Below are positions 16,481-25,245 of a DNA stretch of 64,000 nucleotides, one piece after another. The stretch is from the NCBI RefSeq assembly GCF_004364245.1, contig NZ_SOAV01000001.1, positions 558,001 through 622,000 of the forward strand, read 5' to 3'. The position numbers and the translations under genes are program-made. Below the pieces are notes generated by a model. It searched no databases. It was given only the letters and a program-made list of their open reading frames with translations, and was not told the origin of the DNA. Source of the DNA: Streptomyces sp. BK208 (GTDB taxonomy: Bacteria > Actinomycetota > Actinomycetes > Streptomycetales > Streptomycetaceae). Position 1 is the first letter of the stretch; every line of letters starts with the position of its first letter.

Positions 16481-17109
16481 GGCCGGGCCTCCCGGACGGC
16501 GGCGCGGAAGGCGCGGGCGCGGGCACGGAGGGCGTCGAGGCTGCCGCCGTCGGCGGCGTCGCCGATCAGCGGGGAACCGACCCCGACCGCGGTGGCGCCG
16601 GCCGCCAGGTGGGCGCGGGCGGCCGCCTCGTCGACGCCGCCGACGGGCACCAGCACCTCGTGCGGGAAGGGTCCGCGCAGGGCCTTGACGTAGGCGGGTC
16701 CACCGGCCTGGGCCGCCGGGAAGATCTTCAGCGCGGCGGCGCCGAGGGTGCGCGCCGTGATGACGTCGGTGGGGGTCATGACGCCGGCCAGGACGGGCAT
16801 GCCGCGCTCGCGGGCCGCCACGACACCCTCCCCCAGGCCCGGGGTGACCGCGAAGTCGGCGCCGGCGCGATGCGCGGCCACGGCGTCGTCGGCGGTGAGC
16901 ACCGTACCGGCGCCCAGGGGCCGGTCGGGCCCCAGGGCCGCTCTGGCCCGCTCGATGACCAGGAGGGCGTCCTTGCCGGTCAGCGACACCTCGACGAGTT
17001 CCACGCCCTCGTCGGCCAGGGTCAGCACGGTGCGCAGCGCGGCGTCGGCGTCGTCCCCGCGCACGATGGCGACGAGACGGTGGGCGGCGAGGGCGGCTCG
17101 CAGGTCCAC
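16477..17109 (-). CDS. eda: 2-keto-3-deoxy-6-phosphogluconate aldolase
   Basis: The 210-aa protein has the KDPG/KHG aldolase pattern: LVAIVRG at the N-terminus, ELVEVSLTG, a GAGTVLTADDA strand, FAVTPG, GVMTPTDVITA and the Schiff-base lysine in ALKIFPA (Lys128). It cleaves KDPG to pyruvate and glyceraldehyde-3-phosphate. GTG at 17109 has AAGGAG 8 bases upstream. It is coupled to the following kdgK, giving the last two steps of an Entner-Doudoroff-type route for hexuronate or gluconate breakdown. Confidence 0.92.
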   Translation of the reverse strand: MDLRAALAAHRLVAIVRGDDADAALRTVLTLADEGVELVEVSLTGKDALLVIERARAALGPDRPLGAGTVLTADDAVAAHRAGADFAVTPGLGEGVVAARERGMPVLAGVMTPTDVITARTLGAAALKIFPAAQAGGPAYVKALRGPFPHEVLVPVGGVDEAAARAHLAAGATAVGVGSPLIGDAADGGSLDALRARARAFRAAVREARP

Positions 17110-17374
17110 GGGCGAGGCTCCTTCTCCGGGAGGTCCCGGTGTTGCGGATCGGTCGGCGCGCAGCGGCACCCGGCGGCCAGCGTAGGCCGCCGCCTCGGCG
17201 ACGTCGCAGGCCGGGGACCCGGAGGCGTCGGCGAGGCGTCGTGGTAACGCGGAGCCGGCACCGGGCCGCCCGCCGCCCTCCACCCTTCAGACCACCAAGT
17301 CCATATTGAGCGTTTTGCCGCATTTCTCATGGTGACCCGGACGGAGGACATCCACGTGCGACGAGGTGAGAATC

Positions 17375-17776
17375 ATGCTGGTGCTGGGCCTCCTGCTCAT
17401 GGCGGGCGCCGCCGCCTTCGCAGGCCTGCTGATCGCGTACAACCTGTCCGGCGGTCCGGACTACACCGTGACGCTGCTGGGGAGCGAACCGTTCACGATC
17501 AGCACCCTCGGGGCGTTTCTCGGCGGTATCGCCCTGACTCTGATCTTCGGCCTGGGCATGTGGATGCTCTTGGCCGGGACGGTGCTGGCGCGCCATCGGG
17601 GCAAGAAGCGCCGCGGTGACCGCGAGACCGCCAGGCGTGCCACCGCGGAGCGCGACGAACTGGCCGGCCGTCTGGAGGGTCCGGGCAGCAGCGCGAGCGC
17701 CGCGGACGAACCGTCCGGACACCGCCGCCCGGCCGCCCACCGACCGCAGTGGCTGCGGCCGCACGGCCACCACTGA
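17375..17776 (+). CDS. Two-helix membrane protein (133 aa)
   Basis: ATG at 17375 follows gaggtgag. Two hydrophobic helices (LVLGLLLMAGAAAFAGLLIAY and LGAFLGGIALTLIFGLGMWML) flank a short polar loop (SGGPDYTVTLLGSEPF); the tail is basic and His/Arg-rich, probably cytoplasmic. Small proteins of this layout are common in Streptomyces with no known role. It is followed by a strong hairpin. Confidence 0.8.
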   Translation: MLVLGLLLMAGAAAFAGLLIAYNLSGGPDYTVTLLGSEPFTISTLGAFLGGIALTLIFGLGMWMLLAGTVLARHRGKKRRGDRETARRATAERDELAGRLEGPGSSASAADEPSGHRRPAAHRPQWLRPHGHH

Positions 17777-17786
17777 CCGAGCGGAA

Positions 17787-17829
17787 CACGGCCGACCGGC
17801 CCGGCTCCCCGCCGGGCCGGTCGGCCGTG
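17787..17829 (+). terminator. Strong hairpin terminator
   Basis: Two perfectly complementary 19-base GC-rich arms (17787-17805, 17811-17829) with a 5-base loop begin 11 bases after the stop of the two-helix protein gene. Confidence 0.8.
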
Positions 17830-17842
17830 CGCCCGATGAGCG

Positions 17843-17874
17843 AACACATCGACGACGCAAACACATCGACGACG
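17843..17874. repeat. Direct repeat upstream of the DUF6232-like gene
   Basis: The 15-base word aacacatcgacgacg occurs twice with a 17-base period, about 120 bases before the next start. Possible regulator site; no matching regulator is nearby. Confidence 0.4.
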
Positions 17875-17993
17875 TGGGTCGACTCCCGGTCGCCACGGGA
17901 CAATTGGCTGCTTCTCGTCTGCCTCACCCGGACCTTCCGGACGCTTAATGGTGCTTGCGCTGCAGGAGTGGGTTGGCCACACGGGGGGAGCCG

Positions 17994-18608
17994 ATGGATC
18001 ACACAGGAAGCTCAGGCGCGTCGCCATGCGAGCCTCCCGAACAGCCCGAACTCCCGTCCCGGCCTCCGACCGTGCCGCCCGGACCTCCGCCCCTTCCGAC
18101 GGCTCCCGTCAAAGGAAGTCCCCTGGTCCTCAGCGTCAGCCGCCGCATGCTGTGGGTGGGGTCTGCCGCCATCCCGCTGCACAACATCACCTGGGTCGAC
18201 GCCTACCGGATGAAGCCCGACCGGGTCTCGGCCGCCGCCCGCCTCCTGGCGTGGCTGGTCGGCGCCGTGCTGGTCTACCTGCTGGGCAACTCCGCTACCG
18301 ACGGGGACGCCGGGGGGAACGGCAACCTCTGGATCCTCGTCGTCGCGGTCGGCCTGGCGGTCGGTCTCAAGGGCCTCTTCGTGTCGGCGCAACCGGTGCT
18401 GGCCGTGGAGACGGCCAGTGGCTCCAAGGCGATCGTGACCCTGCCGAGCATGGACGAACTGCGTCAGATCGCCGGACGGATCGCGCACGCGATCGACCAC
18501 CCGGAGGCCGAGTTCACCACCCTCGTGCAGCAGTACAACAACACGAACAACTACGGTCCGGTCGTCAGCATGAGGGACGGCCGGGGAAACACGGGGTTCA
18601 AGCTGTGA
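17994..18608 (+). CDS. DUF6232-like membrane protein with Asn/Gly-rich C-terminal motif
   Basis: ATG at 17994 follows ggggga. The 204-aa protein has a Pro-rich N-terminus, a short beta region (SVSRRMLWVGSAAIPLHNIT), two hydrophobic helices (LAWLVGAVLVYLLGN, LWILVVAVGLAVGL), a small soluble domain and a C-terminus QQYNNTNNYGPVVSM then GRGNTGFKL. The last segment recurs in the next gene product. The stop overlaps the next start as GTGA. I believe the family is DUF6232; role unknown. Confidence 0.78.
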   Translation: MDHTGSSGASPCEPPEQPELPSRPPTVPPGPPPLPTAPVKGSPLVLSVSRRMLWVGSAAIPLHNITWVDAYRMKPDRVSAAARLLAWLVGAVLVYLLGNSATDGDAGGNGNLWILVVAVGLAVGLKGLFVSAQPVLAVETASGSKAIVTLPSMDELRQIAGRIAHAIDHPEAEFTTLVQQYNNTNNYGPVVSMRDGRGNTGFKL

Positions 18609-18952
18609 GCGACGCGTCGAACTACTACGGCCCCACGGTCAACATGAACGGCGGTCGCGACAACATCGGCTTCAACTACGGCACCGTCGGCGGCGGCTCC
18701 CAGGACGCCGAGCTGCGCGCCGCCGTCGAGGATCTCACCCGCTTCCTGCGTGAGCTGCGTCCCCACCTCACTCCCGACCAGACCCGGACGGTCGACGACG
18801 CGCTGCCCGAACTCACCCCGGACGCAGGTGCTCTACGGGAACGCGGCATCGTCCTGGCGTCCGTCGCACAGATCGCGGCCGCCGTCGGCGCGGTGGGCCA
18901 GCCGGTGTCGGAGGCGGTGGGAAGACTGCTGGCGCTGCTGAGCGGCCAGTGA
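18605..18952 (+). CDS. 115-aa soluble protein sharing the NYGPxVxM...GRxNxGF motif with its upstream partner
   Basis: GTG at 18605 overlaps the upstream stop (GTGA). The N-terminal ~30 residues contain NYYGPTVNMNGGRDNIGFNY, closely matching the C-terminal end of the preceding membrane protein. The remainder is two or three helices (ELRAAVEDLTRFLRELRPHL and AQIAAAVGAVGQPVSEAVGRLL). Shared Asn/Gly-rich motifs at the end of one protein and start of its partner suggest homotypic assembly of the kind seen for bacterial amyloid-signalling motifs. That is inference. Confidence 0.78.
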   Translation: MSDASNYYGPTVNMNGGRDNIGFNYGTVGGGSQDAELRAAVEDLTRFLRELRPHLTPDQTRTVDDALPELTPDAGALRERGIVLASVAQIAAAVGAVGQPVSEAVGRLLALLSGQ

Positions 18953-19062
18953 CCGGGGGCGGGCATCCGCCGACAGCGGCGACACACATCCCGCCCGGCG
19001 CTCCGGGCGGGTAGCAGTCACTCCTGCGCGCCCGAACCGCTGCGGACGGGAACGGCGTCACT

Positions 19063-20091
19063 TCATCCACCCCTGATCACGCCCAGGACATCGAGGAACT
19101 GGTGCACGCGACGGCCGTACAGCACGACGAGGACCACGATGCCGCAGCCGCCGATGACGTAGGCGTCCGCGCCCTCGGGCAGCGGAAGGAGGGCGGCCCC
19201 GACCGCGCAGGCCGCCACGAGCACGGCGGCGGATGCCAGGCGGAGGGGCTCGAAGTCCCGGGCGGGCGTCAGGTCTTCGGGGAGATGCCGCTCGTCGAGG
19301 AGCGCACCGATGCGTCCGTCGGCGATGCGCTCGGCGACGGCGGCGAGGAGGGAGGCCAGCGGCGCGAGCGCGGCATCCCCGTCGCAGTCGATGCGCGCCT
19401 CCGCTCGGCGCAGGGCCGCCACGACGAGCCCGGCGTGACCCTTGAGCTGCTGCCTGCGGTGGGACCGCACGGGCAGGCGGCCGCTCGTACGGTGCAGGCG
19501 CATGACCTCGTCCTCGACCCGCGACAGAGCGCGGGCCAGACGCCGCAGCTCCCTGGGCTTCTTCGGCCACCGCGCCTCCCTGACGCGAGCGCACACGGAG
19601 ATCGCGTTCGCGGTCGCGCTGACGGAACGGAACCGGGTCGCCATACGAGTCGACCTGGACAGGGACCAGCCGCGCCCCGCCGAGGTCGCGAAGGCCAGTA
19701 CAGGGGGGACGACCCAGAACAGCAGAAAGATCGCCGCCGCCACACACGGCATCACGACGGAAGTGCTCAGCGTCTCGGAGACGGTGTCGAAATGCCCGCT
19801 CCGCAGGGCCTGCCAACCGTCGACAGGCACTTGTGCGAACGGCTTCAGCGGAAACCACAGCCTGCCCTTCACCCACGTCGTGGAGATGGCGTCGACCCAC
19901 AGCACCGCGACGAGCAGGGAGGGGATCTCGATCGCGGCCAGCATCAGAGGAGACGCGCGGTGCCTCGCCCGGACGGCCACGCGCAGGCGCCGGGAGGCCG
20001 GCGGAAGCCCCAACTCACCGAGGTCACCGTTCAGTCTGGCTATGGCTTCGTCGGCGGCCTTCCGGCTACGCGCTCGCAGCTTCCCCCTCAT
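19063..20091 (-). CDS. Multi-pass membrane protein of unknown function (342 aa)
   Basis: ATG at 20091 follows tggggggc. The predicted layout is a basic N-terminus, a membrane pair (LMLAAIEIPSLLVAVLWV, VVMPCVAAAIFLLFWVVPPVLAF), a long helical, Arg-rich cytoplasmic region (residues ~165-280), then two closely spaced helices (SAAVLVAACAVGAALLPL, YVIGGCGIVVLVVLYG). I recognise no family. Confidence 0.75.
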   Translation of the reverse strand: MRGKLRARSRKAADEAIARLNGDLGELGLPPASRRLRVAVRARHRASPLMLAAIEIPSLLVAVLWVDAISTTWVKGRLWFPLKPFAQVPVDGWQALRSGHFDTVSETLSTSVVMPCVAAAIFLLFWVVPPVLAFATSAGRGWSLSRSTRMATRFRSVSATANAISVCARVREARWPKKPRELRRLARALSRVEDEVMRLHRTSGRLPVRSHRRQQLKGHAGLVVAALRRAEARIDCDGDAALAPLASLLAAVAERIADGRIGALLDERHLPEDLTPARDFEPLRLASAAVLVAACAVGAALLPLPEGADAYVIGGCGIVVLVVLYGRRVHQFLDVLGVIRGG

Positions 20092-20276
20092 GCCCCCCAC
20101 TATCCCGCGGCACAGCCATGGGACGGACGGTGTCACGCCAAGGAGAACGTCGGTGGTGTACGTCCGGCGGCGAGACGGCTGCCGGCCCTGCCGGCCGGCC
20201 GGCGGCCGGGCGCGGATCCACCGACAACGGCGGCGGACCCGGGGGCGGGCGGCCGAGCGGAACCGCCCGCTGCCGC

Positions 20277-20876
20277 TCACCCGCCGGTGTGCCCGGCGCC
20301 CTCGCCTGGCCCCCGCCCCGGTGAGGGCGCGGTACGGCGGCGGTAGTACGCGATCCCGAGAGCGACGGTGGCGGGGCCCCACAAGGCGAGCGGGGCGAGG
20401 CACACCGTCGCCAGTGCCTGCCAGGCGTCGTTGGTGTACCTGACGCCCTCGACGATGCCGTACGGCGTGAGCCCGCGGCCGTCACCGAGCGGAATGCTGG
20501 TGAACAGCAGGGTGAGAGCCAGGCCGCCCAGGACGGCCGGGGCGGCGGCCGCCCACGGTCGGACGGGTCTGCCGCCGATGAGCGGGATCCAGGCAGGTGC
20601 CACCTCTCCCCAGCCCCGGACCAGTCCGATGGTCAGGACCGCGATCAGCTCCGACAGCAGACTGAGCCCGAGGACGTACGGAACGCTCAGCCAGTAGGAC
20701 GGCATGTCGAGGTCCTGCACCTGCCCCATCTCGAAGTGCAGGGCGAAGGGCAGCCGCCACAGGCATGACGGCAGCAGAAGCAGCGGGAGCGCGTAGCCCA
20801 GGCGACCGGCCCAACGGGGAACGGGCCGCTCGGTGTCGCTGACGGGCGGGGGCGAGTGGAGGAGTGCGGGTTTCAT
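20277..20876 (-). CDS. Membrane protein of unknown function (199 aa)
   Basis: ATG at 20876 has GAGGA upstream. Hydrophobic segments occur at about residues 27-41, 65-87, 101-125 and 160-180 (LGYALPLLLLPSCLW, VPYVLGLSLLSELIAVLTIGL, AAAAPAVLGGLALTLLF, LAPLALWGPATVALGIAYY). The GLTPYGIVEGVRYTNDAWQ loop is polar. Common Streptomyces type, role unknown. Confidence 0.78.
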   Translation of the reverse strand: MKPALLHSPPPVSDTERPVPRWAGRLGYALPLLLLPSCLWRLPFALHFEMGQVQDLDMPSYWLSVPYVLGLSLLSELIAVLTIGLVRGWGEVAPAWIPLIGGRPVRPWAAAAPAVLGGLALTLLFTSIPLGDGRGLTPYGIVEGVRYTNDAWQALATVCLAPLALWGPATVALGIAYYRRRTAPSPGRGPGEGAGHTGG

Positions 20877-20993
20877 GGCCTCATCCTCGAGAAGCGGACG
20901 CCCGTGGTAGTCACCCCTGCGGGCCGAACCGCTACCCCCCGCGACGGACGTCGTGCCGGACGGTGTCCGCCGGGGGGATGAGACCGGCACCGG

Positions 20994-22169
20994 TCAGTCC
21001 GCGCACATCTGTTCGTCCATGAGCGTCATCATGGCCTCCTCGGTGTCCGGGCCGCCGTCGCTGGTCACGTACACCGAGACGGACCGGCTTCCGTCGCGGG
21101 TGATGCCGGCCCAGGTCCGGTAGCCGAGAAGTTCGCCGCGGTGGCCGAAGTAGCTGCCACCGCAGGTGAGCGGGATCTGCGCCAGGCCGAGACCGTACGT
21201 CACCCCGTCCCCCAACTCGGCGGCGGGCACCGTGGCCGTCATCTCGTCCAGTTGGGTCGCGTCCAGCAGACGGCCGTCGAAGAGAGCCGCGTAGAACCGG
21301 TTGACGTCGTGAGTGGTGCTGATGACCGAGCCGGAACCGGTGGCCATGCTCGGATCGAGGAGCGTCACATCGACGCCGGGATCCCCGCCGTGGCCGGCTC
21401 CGAATGCGGTGTAGGCGTGGGCGTGCGGGCCCAGGACGAGGGGAAATGCACCCGGGACACTGGTGTCGTGCAGTCCGAGCGGACGGATGATCCGGTCGGT
21501 GACCTCGCGTTCCCAGCTCCGTCCCGTGATCCGTCCGACGAGCATCGCCGCGAGTACGTAGTTGGTGTTGGAATAGGACCAGGCGGTGTACAGATCCGCG
21601 GAGTCGGGGACAGGCGCGGAACGTTGCCGCAGGGCCATGTCCACCAGCTCCTGCGGACGGTAGGTGCGCAGCCGCTCGGCTCGGTAGCCGTCCGCGCTGC
21701 TCATGGACGCGAGCCTCGGGACGTCGGGGATACCGCTGGTGTGCCGGAGGAGGTCCCGTACAGTGATCCGGTTGCCGTCGTGACCGTTGCCGCGGACGAC
21801 GCCCGGCAGCCAGCGCTCCACGGTGTCACTCAACGACAGTCTCCCCTCACCCACCAGTTGCAGCACCACCGCGGCGGTGAACGTCTTGGTCGCGCTGCCT
21901 ATCCGGAACCGGCCCTGCGCCGGCATCGGTTGCGGCGAACCCCAGCGGGCCGCCCCGGCGCTCTCGGAAAGGCGTACACGCGAAGACAGCACCTCGACGG
22001 AGACGCCCACGACACCCGTGTCGTGGATCGCCTCGACCTGGTGGGCGAGGGCATCGTCGTGCCGTGTCGCCACTGCGGCGACAGGACCGGTCGATGCGGA
22101 GACGAGCACGGTCGCGGTCAAAGCGGCCGTGGTGAGCCGTCGTAGTCGTCGACGCCCTGTCACATACAT
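20994..22169 (-). CDS. Secreted serine hydrolase, beta-lactamase/DD-peptidase fold
   Basis: The 391-aa protein has a Sec signal peptide (basic MYVTGRRRLRR, then a hydrophobic core ending near residue 34). The class C/DD-peptidase motifs are present: S92-x-x-K95 (GSATKTF), Y199-S-N201 (SYSNTNY) and a late GHRGELLGY segment in the HxG position. It is typical of Streptomyces D-alanyl-D-alanine carboxypeptidase/esterase relatives acting outside the membrane. Confidence 0.9.
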   Translation of the reverse strand: MYVTGRRRLRRLTTAALTATVLVSASTGPVAAVATRHDDALAHQVEAIHDTGVVGVSVEVLSSRVRLSESAGAARWGSPQPMPAQGRFRIGSATKTFTAAVVLQLVGEGRLSLSDTVERWLPGVVRGNGHDGNRITVRDLLRHTSGIPDVPRLASMSSADGYRAERLRTYRPQELVDMALRQRSAPVPDSADLYTAWSYSNTNYVLAAMLVGRITGRSWEREVTDRIIRPLGLHDTSVPGAFPLVLGPHAHAYTAFGAGHGGDPGVDVTLLDPSMATGSGSVISTTHDVNRFYAALFDGRLLDATQLDEMTATVPAAELGDGVTYGLGLAQIPLTCGGSYFGHRGELLGYRTWAGITRDGSRSVSVYVTSDGGPDTEEAMMTLMDEQMCAD

Positions 22170-22592
22170 CCGGGTTTCCCTTCTCGTCCCGTCGCCCTGC
22201 GGGAACGCTCACCGGTCGACGACCGGTGCTTCGTCCCGTCTGGATGCGGTGGTCGCCCGTCATCCCACCAGCCGGGCGAAGCCGGGCCCAGCCGGCTGCC
22301 CCCAGCAGGGCCGGTCGGGCCGGCCCCCTGCGGTGCCGGGGGCCCGGCCGTGCCCGAACACTGCGGGCGTCCCCCTTGCCTCACCGACGGCGGCGTTCCA
22401 GCCCTGGTCGAAGCCCAGCCGCAATACCGCCGCCGCCGTTCCCCGCGCCTCGTCGCCCTTCGCGGTGGAGCCCTCATTTTGTCTAGACCTATTGCCCTGC
22501 CCGTGAGTCGGAGGCTACGTTTCGCGCTGTCGGGGATACCCCTGACTGGCCGTCAACTGCCTTGTCCAGCAAGGCGGAAGGAGCGTGGTCGC
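22170..22592. other. Intergenic region between divergent genes
   Basis: About 420 bases between the serine hydrolase and the GH3 gene. It contains imperfect GC-rich inverted repeats around 22300-22360 and an AT-rich patch at 22470-22500 with a DasR-like palindrome. No coding sequence is supported. Confidence 0.6.
22477..22492. promoter_or_regulatory. DasR-responsive-element-like palindrome
   Basis: The core GTCTAGACC (22481-22489) matches nine consecutive bases of the known dre consensus ACTGGTCTAGACCAGT; other positions match partly. It lies about 100 bases upstream of a GH3 gene of the N-acetylglucosaminidase type, a class that DasR controls in Streptomyces. Confidence 0.7.
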
Positions 22593-24416
22593 ATGCACCG
22601 GAGCCCCTCGAGGCGGGCCGTTCTCGCCTCCGCGACCGTTGCCGCCGCGAGTGCCACGGGCGTCGTGGGCGTGACGGCCACTCCCGCCGTCGCGCACGGG
22701 CGCGACCGCCGCCTCAGGACCATCATGTCGAAGATGAGCGTCGAGGCGAAGATCGGCCAGCTGTTCGTGCCGTACTTCTACGGCACGTCGGCCACCACCC
22801 CCAGCCAGTTCGACCAGGACCGGAACCTGAAGGAACTCGGTGTCCGCACCGTTGCCGAGCTGATCGCCAAGTACCACGTCGGCGGTGTCGTCTACTTCTC
22901 GGGCTGGGCGAACAACATCCAGGATCCCCGCCAGGTCGCGGAGCTGTCGAACGGCGTGCAGCGGGCCTCGCTCGCCCTGCCCACCCCTGTCCCGTCCCTG
23001 ATCTCCGTGGACCAGGAACACGGGGCCAACGTGCGCATCGGCGGCGGGGCGACCCAGCTGCCGGGAGCGATGGCACTCGGCGCGGGCCGCTCGTACTCCG
23101 ACGCGTGGACCGCCGCCCGGATCTCGGGTACCGAACTCGCCGCCCTGGGCATCCACCAGAACTTCGCACCGGTCGCCGACGTCAACGTCGATCCGGCCAA
23201 CCCCGTCATCAACGTCCGTTCCTTCGGCGCCGACGCCCGCGACGTCGGCCGCATGGTGGCGGCCCAGGTGACGGGTTACCAGCAGGTCGGTGTCGTGGCC
23301 TGCGCCAAGCACTTCCCGGGCCACGGGGACACCGGGGAGGACAGCCACACCGGACTGCCCGTGATCACCCACTCGCGCGAGGAGTGGGAGCGTATCGACG
23401 CCCCGCCCTTCCGGGCCGCGATCGCCGCCGGCGTCGACTCGGTCATGACCGCCCACCTCCAGGTCCCCGCACTGGACCCCAGCAACGAACCGGCCACCCT
23501 GTCGCCCACGATCCTCCAGGGGGTGCTGCGCGACGAACTGGGCTTCGAGGGCGTCATCGTCACCGATGCCCTCAACATGCGCGGTGTGCGCACCAAGTAC
23601 GGCGACGACCGCGTGCCCGTCCTGGCCCTCAAGGCCGGTGCCGACCAGCTGCTGTTCCCGCCGGACATCGCCGTCGCCTACCAAGGCGTCCTGACCGCCG
23701 TCCGCAGCGGGGAGATCAGCGAGGAGCGGCTCGACGAGTCGGTTCTGCGCATCCTGCGCCTCAAGGACAAGGCCGGGCTGCTCAGCGGCAGCCCCTACGT
23801 CTCGCCGAAGGAGGTAGACCGGGTTGTCGGCGCCCGGGGGCACCGGATCGCCGCCGCACGGATCGCCGAGCGCACCACGACCCTGCTGGTCAATGAGGGC
23901 CGGACGCTCCCGCTGCGGCGCGGGCGGCAGAAGCTGCTCGTCGTCGGTGCGAGTCCGGCCTTCCCGACCGACGCGACCCGCAGCACGGTGCCCGAACTGG
24001 CCGCGGCCTTCGAGGCACTGGGGTACCGCACCACCCATCTCGCGACCGGTCCGGCACCCGACGCGGCGAAGATCGACGAGGCCGTCGCCGCCGCACGGGG
24101 ACGGGACGCGGTGGTGGTCACCACGGACAACGTCGGCGCCACCAGCGCGCAGCGCACCCTGGTGGCCCGGCTGCTCGCGACCGGCGTTCCGGTGATCCAC
24201 CTCGCGGTGCGCAACCCCTACGACATCGCCCACCTCGGCGGGGTCCGGGCGTCCCTGGCCGCCTACTGCTGGACCGAGGTCGAACTGCGCGCCGCCGCCC
24301 GGGTGATCGCGGGCCGGGTCGAACCGCGCGGCAGGCTGCCCGTGCCCGTCCAGCGGGCGGACGATCCGGCCGAGGTCCTCTTCCCGACCGGGTACGGCCT
24401 GTCGTACGACGACTGA
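22593..24416 (+). CDS. Tat-exported GH3 beta-N-acetylhexosaminidase
   Basis: ATG at 22593 follows GGAAGGAG. The 607-aa protein starts with a twin-arginine signal (SRRAVLASATVAAAS) and then a GH3 TIM barrel: a DQEHGANV segment, the KHFPGHGDT motif (Lys239-His240; the His/Asp loop acts as acid-base in NagZ-type enzymes) and the nucleophile Asp325 in VTDALNM. A C-terminal alpha/beta domain follows. It probably cleaves N-acetylglucosamine from chitin or peptidoglycan fragments outside the membrane. The DasR-like site upstream fits. Confidence 0.9.
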   Translation: MHRSPSRRAVLASATVAAASATGVVGVTATPAVAHGRDRRLRTIMSKMSVEAKIGQLFVPYFYGTSATTPSQFDQDRNLKELGVRTVAELIAKYHVGGVVYFSGWANNIQDPRQVAELSNGVQRASLALPTPVPSLISVDQEHGANVRIGGGATQLPGAMALGAGRSYSDAWTAARISGTELAALGIHQNFAPVADVNVDPANPVINVRSFGADARDVGRMVAAQVTGYQQVGVVACAKHFPGHGDTGEDSHTGLPVITHSREEWERIDAPPFRAAIAAGVDSVMTAHLQVPALDPSNEPATLSPTILQGVLRDELGFEGVIVTDALNMRGVRTKYGDDRVPVLALKAGADQLLFPPDIAVAYQGVLTAVRSGEISEERLDESVLRILRLKDKAGLLSGSPYVSPKEVDRVVGARGHRIAAARIAERTTTLLVNEGRTLPLRRGRQKLLVVGASPAFPTDATRSTVPELAAAFEALGYRTTHLATGPAPDAAKIDEAVAAARGRDAVVVTTDNVGATSAQRTLVARLLATGVPVIHLAVRNPYDIAHLGGVRASLAAYCWTEVELRAAARVIAGRVEPRGRLPVPVQRADDPAEVLFPTGYGLSYDD

Positions 24417-24460
24417 CCTGGCCCACCCGCACCGGTCCGCCGTCCGCGGCCGGCTGCGCT

Positions 24461-24640
24461 GACGCATTTGCGCGTGTCAGCGCACCCTTCCCCGCGGCTT
24501 CAACGGCACGGCGGCAGCGCAGGGGCAGGCAGCGGCGCGCCGTCGTAGCCCTTCACCTCGCCGAACCGTGTCCCTTCCGTCCAGTCTCGGCGGGCCTGCT
24601 CGATCTCCTCCTGGGGAGCGCCCGATCCAGTTCCAGAACA
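24461..24640 (-). repeat. Left pirin 3'-end repeat (attL-like remnant)
   Basis: From gacgcatt through the pirin stop region to ttccagaaca it matches 39026-39205 with scattered differences (roughly 85-90 percent by eye) and small indels that break the frame. It still encodes recognisable pirin C-terminal pieces (FWNWIGRS and VPLKPRGRVR). Similarity ends abruptly at 24640. Confidence 0.8.
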
Positions 24641-24733
24641 GCGAATCCTGCGCGTCTTTGAGCTGGTCAGCGGCGCTCCGGACCGCCGACGGTGAGCAAA
24701 CTGTCGTCATCGGCCCTGAAGGGGTCAGCAACC

Positions 24734-25137
24734 GTGAGTGCCACCGGCTTCGTTCGTGGGATGGGTTCCTTTTTCAAGAAGTGTGAGCATCCGCGGTCGC
24801 GGTGGTCGAAGTGCTCACACCCGTACAAGATCCGGTATCGGTCGGCCGCCGGGAAGCAGGTGAAGGAGTCCGGGTTCTCGACCCAGGACAAGGCGGTCGC
24901 GCGTTTGACGGAGATCTACAACGCGAAGAAGGCCGCGCCGCGGGGACAGGCGAAGGCGGACCGGATCGCGAGGTATGGGGCGATGCGGTTCCAGGAGTAC
25001 GCCGGCGAGTGGAAGGCCGGGCAGCGGGACCTCGGTCCGGCCTCGGTGGTGCACCTGGAATCGCTGCTGAACATCCACCCGCTGCCGCTGCTGGGCAGCC
25101 GGCGGATGAACACCTTCGTCCACAAGGTCGTCGAGGC
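24734..25137 (+). pseudogene. Truncated tyrosine-recombinase integrase (N-terminal part)
   Basis: GTG at 24734 with AAGGGG upstream starts a product that looks like actinophage/ICE integrases: MGSFFKKCEHPRSRW, SHPYKIRYRSAAGKQ, an AKADRIARYGAMRFQEYAGEW core-binding segment and LGPASVVHLESLLNIH. Identity to the family stops after HKVVEA (25137), well before the catalytic R...HxR...Y domain. The break is immediately followed by an IS110-like transposase start on the other strand. Confidence 0.75.
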
Positions 25138-25164
25138 GCCGACGTCTCCCGCCAGACCCCTGAC

Positions 25165-25245
25165 TGGGGTCAGGTTGTGGCCGTGATACTTCTGCTTGCC
25201 GACGTCCAGGCCCAGGGAGACGCCCACCCCGTCGATGCTGATCAC
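25165..25245 (-). pseudogene. 5' fragment of an IS110-family transposase
   Basis: The minus strand encodes VGVSLGLDVGKQKYHGHNLTP, the beginning of DEDD transposases (first catalytic Asp in GLDVGK). Only about 25-30 residues remain before unrelated sequence. It lies at the point where the integrase is cut. Confidence 0.55.

Noticed and set aside
24477..24731. A separate 84-aa protein gene
   Set aside because: It is the decayed duplicate of the pirin 3' end; the frame is broken relative to pirin and lacks a start signal.
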